DNA of 64,000 nucleotides from Cytophagaceae bacterium (GTDB lineage Bacteria; Bacteroidota; Bacteroidia; Cytophagales; Cytophagaceae): NCBI GenBank assembly GCA_025455005.1, contig JALONH010000007.1, positions 1 to 64,000 of the forward strand, read 5' to 3'. Shown piece by piece: positions 16,079 to 25,455 of this stretch (position 1 is its first letter; each line of letters starts with the position of its first letter). The notes under the pieces were generated by a model. It saw only the letters and a program-made list of their open reading frames with translations, ran no database searches and was not told where the DNA came from. The position numbers and the translations under genes were made by a program.

Positions 16079-18512
16079 AGTCGAGTATCATTTTACGTAT
16101 TCTGTCTTCAATGGATTCTGTACTCATACGTTCTCGCAATCGGTCTACTAAAATGGGAAAACAAAATGGACCGGGTTGGGCTAAAGCTTGTATGACGATA
16201 CGTTGACCGGCTATTCGTTGTAATGTTTTGGTTAATCGAACTTCCTCCAATTGATCCCATAACACTTCTCTAAACGCTTGTTGTAATAGAAAATGATCGG
16301 GTTCGTATTCCATAAATACATCAAAAAATAATTGTGCATTGGTCTGCAGGTGTTTATTTTTTATAGGTTTTCCGGGATATCCCATAAATAATAGACCGGA
16401 TATTTGAGCAATGTCTCTAAATTTTTTTCTAGCCATTTCTGTAATATTCACACTGGCATACATGTCTTCCAATAGACCTTCCGGTCGAAGTAAGGCTTTA
16501 AAATCAAAAGACGAAATATTTAATTCTTTATCGGTTAATAATTCAAAACCATAATCATTAAAGGCTAGAGAAAAACTAATATCCATTTGTAAACTGATAC
16601 GATAAGCCACTAACGCGGCTAAGCCTTCATGCACCAATCGGCCTTCAAAAGGATATACAAAAATATGCGTACCTTCTTTATCTTTAAACCATTCGATAAG
16701 TAAGGTATTGTTATCCGGTATTATCGAAACGGTTTCTTGTCGGGTTTTAATGTAAGCTAAATGGGTACGTTCCGTTGTAGGGATGTCACCTGATCGAAAG
16801 AGCGCCACACTTTTTCGCAACATTTCGGAAAGTTGAGCGCTTAAAGGCATACGTCCTCCCATCCAAGTCGGTATTTTGGACACGCCGGTGGCTGTACTCG
16901 GACGAACGATTACTTGTAAGGCTTCTACTTTAATCAACTCTAAGCACATACCGGCAAACCAAAATTTATCGCCAATAGACAAACCGGAAATAAACCATTC
17001 CTCCATCGATCCTAAATACCCCCCTTTCCATTTACGAACTTGATACACTCTCCCATTGGGTATGGTTCCTATCGATAACCGATGTTGTAGGATTAAGCGA
17101 CGTTGGGTCAACTTAGGCTTTCCATCGACAATCGTTAGTTTAGAATATTGAGGATAAGCTTGTAAAGAGGTGCCACCGGTCATACAGAAAAGCACAATAG
17201 ATTGCCATTCGGTATCCTGAAGATCTTGGAAGGCATAGGTCCTTCGAACGCAATGCAGTAAGTCGCTCAAGGGCATACTATCGCCACAAGCGAGTGTTAG
17301 TATAAATTGAACTAATACATCATAGCATAACGTCAAAGGAAGTTTTTCTTCGATATACTGTTCTTTGATAGCTTCCCGTAACGCCGGAACTTCTAATAAT
17401 TCTAACGCATGCGTAGGTACAAAATACAAGGTACTGGTTTTTCCGGGTTGGTGACCACTCCTTCCCGCTCTTTGTAAACAGCGATTAATTCCTTTAGGAC
17501 TTCCAATTTGTATAACAGTATCTACAGGAGTAAAATCGACTCCTAAATCTAAACTCGAAGTACATACCACCACTTTAAGTTTTCCTTGATGCAATTGGTC
17601 TTCCACCCAATGCCGTATATCGGCACTAAGGGAGGCGTGATGGATTGCCATATGTCCGGCAAATTCAGGAAATTGATCGAGTATGCGTTGGTACCATATT
17701 TCAGCTTGTGCTCTGGTATTGGTGAAGAGTAAACTATGTTTACCGGATTGTAACACCTCTACTACTTGATCCAACATTCGAATACCTAAATGTCCGGCCC
17801 AAGGAAAGCGCTCTTCTGTTTTCGGTAAGATAGAAGTAATGTGTATGGGTTTTTCTAAAGTATGTTTAACTACGGCAACATTCGGCGCGTCGTAATCCGT
17901 TCCTAGCAATACAGTAAGCGCTGTGTCTAAATTACCAATCGTTGCGGAAATACCCCAAATCAAACTTTTACTTATGGACTTACACAATGCTAGTATCAAC
18001 TCGGTTTGAACACCTCGTTTACTTCCCATTAGTTCATGCCACTCGTCTACAACAATCAACTGTACAGAAGAAAACAAGGCCAAGCTATTTTTTTGACTAA
18101 CCAATACATGTAAAGATTCCGGTGTGGTAATCAGTATATCAACAGAACCTTTAGTGATAGCTTGTTTTTCTTTAGTTGTACTGTCGCCTGTGCGAATACT
18201 TACATTTAAATCTATACCGGATTCATCTAAGAAACGCTGCATGGATTGTGCTATCTCTATGGTAAGCGCTCGGATGGGACTGATCCAAAGTAATTGTATA
18301 CCTTTAGGTTTTGTAGGTTGTTGTATATACCAATTTATAAAACCTAAAAACAAGGCATAGGTCTTGCCGGATCCGGTTGGTGCATTCAACAGTCCGTTGT
18401 ATTGATGGAATATTTTTTCCCATACTTCCCGTTGAAACGGAGCAGTTGTCCATTTTCTTTTTTCGTAAAACTGTTGTAGGGAGGGATGTATCGAAAAATT
18501 AGGAGAGGCCAT
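16068..18512 (-). CDS. ligase-associated DEXH-box helicase (Lhr-Core type)
   Basis: 814 residues, the size of the short Lhr-Core helicases rather than long Lhr (about 1500). Superfamily 2 motifs: NAPTGSGKTYALF (I), ISPIRALTIEIAQSM (Ia), LITTPESLHVL (Ib), VVDEWHEL (II, DEXH), SATIGN (III), LLFTNTRAQAEIW (IV), CTSSLDLGVDF (V) and LQRAGRSGH (VI). The C-terminal 400 residues include the winged-helix and Lhr-specific domain. Lhr-Core unwinds 3'-tailed DNA:DNA and RNA:DNA duplexes in characterised cases. It is encoded between ATP-dependent ligase (14-base overlap) and PdeM (11-base overlap), so it is part of the ligase-associated DNA repair set. Confidence 0.95.
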   Translation of the reverse strand: MASPNFSIHPSLQQFYEKRKWTTAPFQREVWEKIFHQYNGLLNAPTGSGKTYALFLGFINWYIQQPTKPKGIQLLWISPIRALTIEIAQSMQRFLDESGIDLNVSIRTGDSTTKEKQAITKGSVDILITTPESLHVLVSQKNSLALFSSVQLIVVDEWHELMGSKRGVQTELILALCKSISKSLIWGISATIGNLDTALTVLLGTDYDAPNVAVVKHTLEKPIHITSILPKTEERFPWAGHLGIRMLDQVVEVLQSGKHSLLFTNTRAQAEIWYQRILDQFPEFAGHMAIHHASLSADIRHWVEDQLHQGKLKVVVCTSSLDLGVDFTPVDTVIQIGSPKGINRCLQRAGRSGHQPGKTSTLYFVPTHALELLEVPALREAIKEQYIEEKLPLTLCYDVLVQFILTLACGDSMPLSDLLHCVRRTYAFQDLQDTEWQSIVLFCMTGGTSLQAYPQYSKLTIVDGKPKLTQRRLILQHRLSIGTIPNGRVYQVRKWKGGYLGSMEEWFISGLSIGDKFWFAGMCLELIKVEALQVIVRPSTATGVSKIPTWMGGRMPLSAQLSEMLRKSVALFRSGDIPTTERTHLAYIKTRQETVSIIPDNNTLLIEWFKDKEGTHIFVYPFEGRLVHEGLAALVAYRISLQMDISFSLAFNDYGFELLTDKELNISSFDFKALLRPEGLLEDMYASVNITEMARKKFRDIAQISGLLFMGYPGKPIKNKHLQTNAQLFFDVFMEYEPDHFLLQQAFREVLWDQLEEVRLTKTLQRIAGQRIVIQALAQPGPFCFPILVDRLRERMSTESIEDRIRKMILDYAE

Positions 18513-20088
18513 TGGACAACATTGCGTTTAAATCATCTAAAGTATTCGCTTCATTCAAAGGCTTATCTTTTCTCCAACGTAAAATTCTAGGAAAGCGAAC
18601 TGCAATACCTGATTTATGTCGCGATGAAAGCGCAATGCCCTCAAACGCAATTTCAAACACATGGTGTGCGGGTACGCTGCGAACCGGACCGAATTTTTCT
18701 AGTGTATTTTTTTTAATCCAAGCATCTAATTCCTTTATTTCACTATCAGACAAGCCGGAATATGCTTTTGCAAAAGGTACCAATTGATCTCCATTCCAAA
18801 CTGCAAAGGTATAGTCGGTATACCATCCGGCTCTTCTTCCACTTCCTTGCATGGCATATATCAAAACAGCATCTACCGTAAAGGGCTCCTTTTTCCATTT
18901 CCACCAATCACCTCGTTTACGACCATATTGATATTCCGATTGGTTGCGTTTAATCATTAAGCCCTCTGCTCCTGCTTGAACTGCATCGAGTTGAAGTTGG
19001 TTTAGGCTTTCCATGTTGGAAAAAGAATAAGCCTTAGAGAGTAATATTCTTTCCTGCGGGTAAGACGATAAAAGCGTATTAAGAATGGCTCTCCGCTCGA
19101 CATAAGGTAAAGACCTGCAATCCTTAGTTTGATATTCCAAGATATCATATACCATCACATAAGCCGGATAAGAAGTGAGGATTTTTTCCGTTACATTTTT
19201 CCGTTGTATGCGTTTTTGTAAATAAGGAAAAGAACAGGTACGTTGTTCATCCCATACGACTAACTCACCATCTAATACAATACCATCCGGTAGAGCTTGA
19301 AATGCTGCTACGATTTCTGGAAATCGGTCTGTGATGAGCTCTTCCCCTCTACTCCACAAATACGTTTGTTGGCCACGATGTACCATTTGTAATCGTATTC
19401 CATCCCATTTATATTCAGCTGACCAATCGTCTGTATTGTTAGTAACCAGAGTGGTATCTTCTAAAGGATAAGCTAAATAAAAGGGATAGGGTTGCGACCC
19501 AACTTTATGATCCGTAAAGTGAAATAACTCAGACCATGTATGGGTTATGGGTGACCAATTACCCATCAGTGCGCTGTGTATTTTTCCTACATCTTGTTGG
19601 GTGTAGACAGCTATAGCTTGTGCAATCAAATTTTGAGAAACTCCTACTCGAAAATTCCCTGACAATAATTTATTAAATACAAAACAACTGTATGAATCTA
19701 AATGCGTCCAATAATAGATTATAGTTGATTTAATTTCTTCTAGCGGTTTACCGGGTAATTCATATAAGTGTTGCAGGATGTCCGGTAAAGATGTTGTTAT
19801 TTCAGTTGTTTCTGAAGAAACTAATAAACTAATCGTTTCAGATAAATCCCCAACGGTATGATGGCACTCTTCTATTAGCCAAAGAGGCAACGCGAGGTAT
19901 TCAGCTATCCATTGTTTAAACAATGCTATTTTAACCGGTCGTTTGGGGGTTCGTTGACAAAATAAAGCAATGGTATGCAGCCGTTCGATTTCATTAACGG
20001 ATGATAGATAGAGGACGATGGCTTCTTTTTTTTGATGGGTTGCCGACGTTTCTTCAAGTGTTTGTAATAAATGAACCAGTGTTTTCAT
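18499..20088 (-). CDS. ATP-dependent DNA ligase (ligase-associated repair operon)
   Basis: 529 residues from ATG 20088, chosen over an upstream ATG because ATGA overlaps the exonuclease stop and the family starts at MKTLVHLLQ. An N-terminal helical DNA-binding domain (about 1-185) is followed by the adenylation domain with motif I EYKWDGIRLQ (the Lys takes the AMP), LDGELVVWDE, EGLMIKRNQ and WWKWKK, then the OB domain. It seals nicks using ATP, in contrast to the housekeeping NAD-dependent LigA. The four-gene neighbourhood (exonuclease, ligase, helicase, phosphoesterase) is conserved in other bacteria and is predicted to be a DNA damage response module. Confidence 0.95.
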   Translation of the reverse strand: MKTLVHLLQTLEETSATHQKKEAIVLYLSSVNEIERLHTIALFCQRTPKRPVKIALFKQWIAEYLALPLWLIEECHHTVGDLSETISLLVSSETTEITTSLPDILQHLYELPGKPLEEIKSTIIYYWTHLDSYSCFVFNKLLSGNFRVGVSQNLIAQAIAVYTQQDVGKIHSALMGNWSPITHTWSELFHFTDHKVGSQPYPFYLAYPLEDTTLVTNNTDDWSAEYKWDGIRLQMVHRGQQTYLWSRGEELITDRFPEIVAAFQALPDGIVLDGELVVWDEQRTCSFPYLQKRIQRKNVTEKILTSYPAYVMVYDILEYQTKDCRSLPYVERRAILNTLLSSYPQERILLSKAYSFSNMESLNQLQLDAVQAGAEGLMIKRNQSEYQYGRKRGDWWKWKKEPFTVDAVLIYAMQGSGRRAGWYTDYTFAVWNGDQLVPFAKAYSGLSDSEIKELDAWIKKNTLEKFGPVRSVPAHHVFEIAFEGIALSSRHKSGIAVRFPRILRWRKDKPLNEANTLDDLNAMLSNGLS

Positions 20089-21101
20089 TCGTCTACCATC
20101 ACATCTGTTTCTGCCGATATAAATTCCGTTTGTAAAGGTTGAGCCTTCCAACCATTTTCAGATAACCATTGAGCAAAGGTAGAACTATAGCCATGAGTAG
20201 TATAGATGTTTTGAGCACCACTCTGTTTAATTGCTTGTAATAATCCATTCCAATCGGCATGGTCAGATAATACAAATCCTTTATCGATGTTCGTCGTTCT
20301 ATTTTTATAGCCTCTAAGTTGCATCCATCCGGAACAGTACCCTATTTTCACCGGCCCTAAACGCTTTTCTAATGTGGTTCTATCCGCCGCTGCCGGAGGT
20401 ACAATTAAAATGTCGTTCTTAAAAACTTCGTTAGGCGTATCTTTTGTCCATTCTCGAATAAAGGATGTATAAGGTCGTAAAGTTGGAATCGATTCGTTTA
20501 AATCTGCTATAGTAGAGTGTACTCGAAGGGGAATACCCAATGCAGACAAACCCGCCAGGAGCCGCTGTGCTTTACCCAAAGAATATCCTACCAGCACTGT
20601 TGTTAGGTTTTGTGCTTTATTCTGTTCGTGCCATTGGGCAATGGAATGCAATATGGTACTTGATTTTGGCCATCTATAGATAGGTAAACCAAAAGTACAT
20701 TCGGTTATCATACTGTGACAAGGTACAGATTCAAATGGGTCACTAACTGCATCTGGCTCTATTTTAAAATCGCCTGTAAAGACCCAAACTTCTCCTTTGT
20801 ATTCCACTCTGATTTGAGCAGAACCCGGTACATGTCCCGCCGGATGTAAACTAAACTGAACGCCATTATGAAAAAAAGTTTCTTTATAGGAAATACGTTG
20901 CGTTTGTATGTTTTTTCCTAAACGCTTATGCATTAAATCGACTGTTATCGGAGTGGCTATATATTGTTTCATTCCCCAGCGGGCATGATCGCTGTGAGCA
21001 TGCGTAATGACTGCTCGTTCTACCGGACGCCAAGGGTCTAGGTAGAGATCAGCCGGCGGACAATAAATACCTTTAGAGGTCAGCTCTAATAATGCTCCCA
21101 T
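20085..21101 (-). CDS. ligase-associated metallo-beta-lactamase-fold DNA exonuclease
   Basis: 338 residues from ATG 21101 (MGALLELTSKGIYCPPADLY); an in-frame ATG 45 bases upstream is less like the family. Metal ligands lie in ITHAHSDHARWG, HPAGHVPGSAQI and TGDFK, and the beta-CASP-like end is in VLSDHADWNGL with THGYS near the C-terminus. It resembles SNM1/Artemis-type nucleases and is annotated in the family as a ligase-associated exonuclease. First gene of the four-gene repair set; the stop overlaps the ligase start (ATGA). It would process DNA ends before ligation (inference from order and family). Confidence 0.92.
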   Translation of the reverse strand: MGALLELTSKGIYCPPADLYLDPWRPVERAVITHAHSDHARWGMKQYIATPITVDLMHKRLGKNIQTQRISYKETFFHNGVQFSLHPAGHVPGSAQIRVEYKGEVWVFTGDFKIEPDAVSDPFESVPCHSMITECTFGLPIYRWPKSSTILHSIAQWHEQNKAQNLTTVLVGYSLGKAQRLLAGLSALGIPLRVHSTIADLNESIPTLRPYTSFIREWTKDTPNEVFKNDILIVPPAAADRTTLEKRLGPVKIGYCSGWMQLRGYKNRTTNIDKGFVLSDHADWNGLLQAIKQSGAQNIYTTHGYSSTFAQWLSENGWKAQPLQTEFISAETDVMVDE

Positions 21102-21244
21102 ATAATCAGTAACTAATAAATTGAAAAATTGTTTTATAAGGTACAAAATTGTAGTGTATGTCGTTTCTGTAAAGGAATAAATACTGTACCTAATCCTTGC
21201 GATTTATCTTATAAGTTATAAACCAAGTCTTGGCTTTATTTGTT

Positions 21245-21856
21245 ATGATAAAGTACATGAGTTCTACCTCTTCCTTATTGAATCGAGCCGAAAAAATGCA
21301 CCATTACAAATTGTTAATGGTCTTAGCACTTATAGGTATCTGTATTGTATTTACTACACTATTAGTTATATTATATAGTAGATGGGATAGCCAAAATCCA
21401 TTTTTTATACTCCCAAAATCGTTCGGTTTGAGCACTGTGATACTTACGGTTCAGTCTTTTTATTTGGTACAGTTGGTTCCCTTATTCAAACAAGAACGCT
21501 ACGACCTCTTAATAGCACGGGTTCGATTGTTGATTGTTTTACAAGTAGCGTTTTCCATTATACAATGGATTGGTTGGTATGAATGGATATTGGAGTCTAC
21601 TTCTTCCCCTATCCAATCTACCGGAGTTTTGATGTATTGTATTACCGTTTTGCATTGGCTTCATGTCATTGCCGGTTTTGTCTATACCTGTTGGATGTGG
21701 AAAGAAGTTAAAAAAGCAATGAAAGACAGTGTTCAAGAATTAGTTTGGGGGCGAAATCCGTTTACACAACTTAAATGGGAATTGTTGGTACTGTATTGGC
21801 ATTTTATGGATGTACTTTGGATTTCTATCTTTATGATATTCTTTTTCTTAAGTTAA
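21245..21856 (+). CDS. heme-copper oxidase subunit III-like membrane protein, orphan
   Basis: 203 residues from ATG 21245; an ATG at 21230 adds 5 residues and one at 21257 is possible. Five hydrophobic segments are visible, the usual number for short bacterial subunit III. The end, LYWHFMDVLWISIFMIFFFL, matches the hallmark YWHFVDxVW of cytochrome c oxidase subunit III. The middle VLHWLHVIAGFVYT is the other family block (LHGLHVxxG). There are no neighbouring oxidase subunit I, II or IV genes, so it is an orphan, perhaps a partner of an oxidase encoded elsewhere. It is single-gene: the exonuclease is divergent and tRNA-Met follows. Confidence 0.75.
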   Translation: MIKYMSSTSSLLNRAEKMHHYKLLMVLALIGICIVFTTLLVILYSRWDSQNPFFILPKSFGLSTVILTVQSFYLVQLVPLFKQERYDLLIARVRLLIVLQVAFSIIQWIGWYEWILESTSSPIQSTGVLMYCITVLHWLHVIAGFVYTCWMWKEVKKAMKDSVQELVWGRNPFTQLKWELLVLYWHFMDVLWISIFMIFFFLS

Positions 21857-21892
21857 AGTCGTACGGTCCGCTCCAATTTTTTTACTTCAATA

Positions 21893-21923
21893 TTGGTAAC
21901 TATCGAATATATGTTTATTTTTG
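21893..21923 (+). promoter_or_regulatory. Bacteroidota-type promoter of tRNA-Met
   Basis: TTG (21893-21895), a 20-base spacer and TATTTTTG (21916-21923) match the -33/-7 consensus. The expected start is just before the tRNA. Confidence 0.65.
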
Positions 21924-21938
21924 TCCTCCCAAATTAAT

Positions 21939-22012
21939 GGCGAGGTAGCTCAGATGGTTAGAGCGCAGGATTCATAACCCTGAGGTCACGGGTTCAACTC
22001 CCGTCTTCGCTA
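21939..22012 (+). tRNA. tRNA-Met (anticodon CAT)
   Basis: 74 bases, no encoded CCA. Acceptor GGCGAGG pairs with CTTCGCT, with G-U at the end pair. D arm AGCTCAGATGGTTAGAGC, anticodon arm with TTCATAA in the loop, T arm GGGTTCAACTCCC. Its body resembles elongator tRNA-Met of Bacteroidota. A CAT anticodon is also used by lysidine-modified tRNA-Ile, and this cannot be excluded by eye. Confidence 0.88.
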
Positions 22013-22019
22013 CTCAAAA

Positions 22020-22048
22020 AGCTTCTGAGATTATCAGAAGCTTTTTTT
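22020..22048 (+). terminator. terminator after tRNA-Met
   Basis: AGCTTCTGA, a short loop, TCAGAAGCT, then a T-run. It begins 8 bases past the tRNA. Confidence 0.88.
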
Positions 22049-22074
22049 ATTTTGTATGGTTTAGAGACATAAAA

Positions 22075-22104
22075 CAAAAAAGTCTCACCGTTGAAGGCGA
22101 GACT
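22075..22104 (-). terminator. terminator of the thrS-infC-rpmI-rplT operon
   Basis: On the minus strand AGTCTC-GCC pairs with GG-GAGACT with one mismatched pair, then TTTTTTGTTTT. It begins 28 bases after the rplT stop. Confidence 0.8.
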
Positions 22105-22132
22105 CTCTTGCTAAATTCTAATAATAAATAAA

Positions 22133-22480
22133 TTATTTTTTGATTTGATCTACCACAGCTTTAAAAGCAGTAGGATCATTAAGAGCTAAGTCAGCAAGGA
22201 CTTTTCTGTTCAATTGAACATTCGCTTTGTCTAAAGCTCCCATAAATGCTGAATACGAAAATCCATAAGCACGAGCGGCTGCATTTATACGAGTAATCCA
22301 CAAAGCGCGGAAATGTCTCTTACGTTGTTTACGACCGATGTATTGATAAACTTTAGCTTTATCAACTGCATTTTTTGCAACGGTCCATACATTCTTTCTT
22401 CTACCAAAGTAACCTTTGGCTTGCTTCAACACTTTTCTTCTTCTTTCGCGTGAAGCTACGGATGGTACTGATCTAGGCAT
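22133..22480 (-). CDS. rplT: 50S ribosomal protein L20
   Basis: 115 residues, standard length. Very basic N-terminus, with [21 protein letters not shown] and [24 protein letters not shown] as the diagnostic blocks. It binds 23S rRNA early in 50S assembly and, in E. coli and Bacillus, also represses its own operon by binding the leader or intergenic mRNA. Here it is last in thrS-infC-rpmI-rplT, 96 bases after rpmI. That gap is unusually long for the operon and holds competing hairpins (22503-22544), so a similar control is possible. A T-tailed hairpin ends the operon. Confidence 0.98.
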   Translation of the reverse strand: MPRSVPSVASRERRRKVLKQAKGYFGRRKNVWTVAKNAVDKAKVYQYIGRKQRKRHFRALWITRINAAARAYGFSYSAFMGALDKANVQLNRKVLADLALNDPTAFKAVVDQIKK

Positions 22481-22502
22481 ACTTTAATACTGTTTTTTGG
22501 TG

Positions 22503-22544
22503 CATTGGTGGTAACTTGTTGGTACACTTTTAATGTAACCAATG
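22503..22544 (-). promoter_or_regulatory. competing hairpins between rpmI and rplT
   Basis: On the plus strand, ACCAATG (22538-22544) can pair either with CATTGGT (22503-22509; 7 perfect pairs) or, as TGTAACCAA (22534-22542), with TTGGTACA (22519-22526; 8 pairs with one bulge). In the transcript these are alternative folds 22 bases before the rplT start codon. An L20 autoregulatory site is the natural guess; no binding motif was proved. Confidence 0.4.
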
Positions 22545-22576
22545 ACCGGGTGGAACATTAAACCGGCAAGTACAAA

Positions 22577-22771
22577 TTAGATTTGTAACATTGCTCTAAC
22601 GTTAGCCTCATCGGCTTTGCTTACCAGGGAAGGCTGAGCAAGGTTACGCTTACGTTTGATGGACTTTTTAGTCAAAATGTGGCTATGGTAAGCACACTTT
22701 CTTTTGATTTTACCGGTCCCGGTAAGTTTAAACCTTTTCTTCGCTCCTGATTTCGTTTTTACTTTAGGCAT
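22577..22771 (-). CDS. rpmI: 50S ribosomal protein L35
   Basis: 64 residues, standard for L35. It starts [25 protein letters not shown] and contains [15 protein letters not shown], both family-defining. A small, highly basic protein of the large subunit. It lies 30 bases after infC in the usual order infC-rpmI-rplT. A short inverted repeat, ACAAAT-TAG-ATTTGT (22572-22586), covers its stop codon and may be part of the mRNA structure before rplT. Confidence 0.98.
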   Translation of the reverse strand: MPKVKTKSGAKKRFKLTGTGKIKRKCAYHSHILTKKSIKRKRNLAQPSLVSKADEANVRAMLQI

Positions 22772-22801
22772 TGTGAACGATTTTTATGGTTATATTAGAA
22801 T

Positions 22802-23374
22802 TTACTTTTTGGATGAGTTTTTAGGCGTCAGCATCAAGAACATACGCTTACCTTCCAACTTTGGCATTTCTTCTACTTTTGCTAATTCTTCCAGCCCGGT
22901 AGCGAAACGCAATAACAGCATCTCTCCTCTTTCCTTGTACACAATGGTTCTACCCACAAAATGTACATATGCTTTCACTTTATGTCCTTCTTTTAAGAAT
23001 TCTTGAGCATGTTTTAATTTGAAATCAAAATCATGGTCATCCGTATTAGGGCCAAAACGAATTTCTTTAACGACAACTTTATGTTGCTTCGCTTTTAATT
23101 CTTTTTGTTTTTTCTTTTGTTCGTATTTGAACTTGGAATAATCGGTAATCTTACATACCGGAGGATCTGCATTCGGCGAAATCTCTACTAAATCCAGATT
23201 TAATTCTTGAGCTAATTGTAACGCTTCACGTAATGTGTACACGTTCGGCTCTATGTTTTCACCAACCACACGTACTTTGGGAGCACGGATGAACTCGTTG
23301 ATTTTATGTTCATCTTCTTTTTTTTGTGGACCTCTAAATGGACGGTTAAATCCGCCCGGTTTCATTTGCGCCAT
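22802..23374 (-). CDS. infC: translation initiation factor IF-3
   Basis: 190 residues. It blocks early subunit joining and checks start codons. The N-domain starts [31 protein letters not shown]; the C-domain has [40 protein letters not shown]. It begins with an ordinary ATG rather than the rare ATT/AUU used by many proteobacteria. Upstream there is a strong AAGGAGG (23394-23388), 13 bases before ATG. This is odd because Bacteroidota genes generally lack such sequences; see the findings. It is second in the operon after thrS and before rpmI. Confidence 0.98.
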   Translation of the reverse strand: MAQMKPGGFNRPFRGPQKKEDEHKINEFIRAPKVRVVGENIEPNVYTLREALQLAQELNLDLVEISPNADPPVCKITDYSKFKYEQKKKQKELKAKQHKVVVKEIRFGPNTDDHDFDFKLKHAQEFLKEGHKVKAYVHFVGRTIVYKERGEMLLLRFATGLEELAKVEEMPKLEGKRMFLMLTPKNSSKK

Positions 23375-23387
23375 TCTTGCGTTTTAT

Positions 23388-23394
23388 CCTCCTT
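23388..23394 (-). promoter_or_regulatory. strong Shine-Dalgarno sequence before infC
   Basis: AAGGAGG, with 13 bases between it and the ATG at 23374, which is longer than the usual 5-9. It stands out against otherwise A-rich leaders in the window. No in-frame alternative start codon lies closer to it. Confidence 0.6.
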
Positions 23395-23463
23395 GTAAAT
23401 TAACGAGTTGCGAATATCGTATTTTTTTGTGTATAAATAAAATAACCCTTCAAAATTTTATCT

Positions 23464-25401
23464 TTAGACATTAAAATGGGTGGCTATAATGGTTTCAAAT
23501 TGTTGAATAAACTCCTCCAATAAGATACTTCCTTGATCCCCTTCCCCATGTTTACGTACCGCTACTTTTCCTTCGGCGGCCTCTTTTTCTCCAACAATCA
23601 GCATAAACGGTATTTTCTTTACCTCCGCATCCCGAATTTTCTTACCTATTTTTTCATCTCGGGTATCTACAAAACCTTTTATATCTTTGTTTATCAGTAC
23701 GTTGCTAACTTCTTGGGCGTAATCGTTAAACTTATCCGCAATGGGTAGAATAGCAATTTGTTCCGGAGCCAACCACAACGGAAAGTTCCCCGCACAATGT
23801 TCAATGAGAACAGCGACAAAACGTTCTAATGAACCAAAAGGTGCACGGTGTAACATCACCGGTCGATGTTTTTGATTATCAGAACCTATATATTCTAATT
23901 GAAAACGTTCCGGAAGGTTATAATCTACTTGTATGGTGCCTAATTGCCATTTTCTACCTAAGGCATCTTTTACCATAAAGTCTAACTTAGGTCCATAAAA
24001 TGCAGCCTCTCCATACTCCGTTACTGTATTCAAGCCTTTTTCGGTTGCAGATTCTATAATGGCCGATTCTGCTCGCTCCCATAATTCGTCGCTACCTATA
24101 TATTTTGCTGTATTCTCTCGGTCGCGCAACGATATTTGTGCTGTGAAATCTTGAAATCCTAATACTTTGAATACATACAGAACCAAATCAATCACTTTGA
24201 TAAATTCTTCTTTTACTTGATCCGGTCTACAAAAAATATGTGCATCATCTTGTGTAAAGCCGCGCACACGAGTTAATCCATGCAATTCCCCACTTTGTTC
24301 GTATCGGTATACTGTTCCAAATTCCGCTAAACGAACCGGTAAATCTTTATAGGATCGGGGTTTACTTTTATAAATTTCACAATGATGCGGACAATTCATT
24401 GGTTTCAAAAAGAACTCCTCTCCTTCGTTCGGTGTATGTATAGGTTGGAAGGCATCTTTCCCATATTTTTCATAATGTCCGGACGTAATGTAGAGTTGTT
24501 TATTCCCAATATGTGGCGTTACTACTGGGGAATAACCGGAACGGAGCTGTACTTTCTTCAAAAAACTCTCTAATCGATCTCGAAGCGTTGCGCCTTTAGG
24601 TAACCATAAAGGTAACCCCATTCCTACCTTCTCCGAGAAGGCAAACAGCTCCATTTCTTTCCCTATTTTTCGATGATCTCGTTTTTTTGCTTCCTCTAAT
24701 AAGTGTAAATAGTCTTTTAATTCTTGCTGTTTAGGAAATGTGATGGCGTATATACGCGTTAATTGCTTATTTTTTTCATCCCCTCTCCAATAAGCGCCGG
24801 CTACACTCAAAAGCTTTGCGGCTTTGATGAATCCGGTATCCGGAATATGTGGCCCACGACATAAATCCGTAAAATTTCCTTGCTTATAGAAAGTTATTTT
24901 TCCGTCTTCAAGCCCTTCAATTAATTCGAGTTTATAAGGGTCTCCCTTAGAGGTAAAATACGTTACGGCATCTGTTTTAGACACCTCTGACCTTTCATAT
25001 ACATTTTTTTGTTTGGCCAGTTCAATCATCTTTGCTTCTACAGCTTCAAAATGATCTTGAGAAAAAACGGCGTCTCCAAAATCTACATCATAATAAAAAC
25101 CATTTTCAATAGGAGGACCTATCGCTAGTTTAATTCCGGGGTACAATGCTTCTAATGCTTCAGCCATTAAATGTGCAGATGAATGCCAGAAGGTTTCCTT
25201 TCCGGTCGTATCATTCCAAGTTAAAAGTTTTACACTTGCATCCGTTCGTATAGGTCGTGTAGCATCCCACGTTTCTCCGTTCACTTGTGCTGCTAATACA
25301 TTGCGTGCTAAACCTTCGCTTATAGATAAAGCGATACCTAAACCGGTGATACCTGATTCGTATTCTCTTTTGGAACCATCAGGTAGTGTAATGTTGATCA
25401 T
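23464..25401 (-). CDS. thrS: threonyl-tRNA synthetase
   Basis: 645 residues, full length. It charges tRNA-Thr with threonine. In order: TGS domain at the start ([14 protein letters not shown]), editing domain with [11 protein letters not shown] and the later GPHIPDTG block, the class II catalytic core with the zinc-binding [10 protein letters not shown], the motif 2 block [21 protein letters not shown], motif 3 [15 protein letters not shown], and the anticodon domain from [14 protein letters not shown]. It heads the infC-rpmI-rplT operon, as in many bacteria. In Firmicutes such genes use a T-box leader; no T-box was seen in the short gap before this gene. Confidence 0.98.
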   Translation of the reverse strand: MINITLPDGSKREYESGITGLGIALSISEGLARNVLAAQVNGETWDATRPIRTDASVKLLTWNDTTGKETFWHSSAHLMAEALEALYPGIKLAIGPPIENGFYYDVDFGDAVFSQDHFEAVEAKMIELAKQKNVYERSEVSKTDAVTYFTSKGDPYKLELIEGLEDGKITFYKQGNFTDLCRGPHIPDTGFIKAAKLLSVAGAYWRGDEKNKQLTRIYAITFPKQQELKDYLHLLEEAKKRDHRKIGKEMELFAFSEKVGMGLPLWLPKGATLRDRLESFLKKVQLRSGYSPVVTPHIGNKQLYITSGHYEKYGKDAFQPIHTPNEGEEFFLKPMNCPHHCEIYKSKPRSYKDLPVRLAEFGTVYRYEQSGELHGLTRVRGFTQDDAHIFCRPDQVKEEFIKVIDLVLYVFKVLGFQDFTAQISLRDRENTAKYIGSDELWERAESAIIESATEKGLNTVTEYGEAAFYGPKLDFMVKDALGRKWQLGTIQVDYNLPERFQLEYIGSDNQKHRPVMLHRAPFGSLERFVAVLIEHCAGNFPLWLAPEQIAILPIADKFNDYAQEVSNVLINKDIKGFVDTRDEKIGKKIRDAEVKKIPFMLIVGEKEAAEGKVAVRKHGEGDQGSILLEEFIQQFETIIATHFNV

Positions 25402-25455
25402 AATAGATAATAAAATGGATGCTAATTTACTTACTTTAAGGGTAAAAAGTAAATC

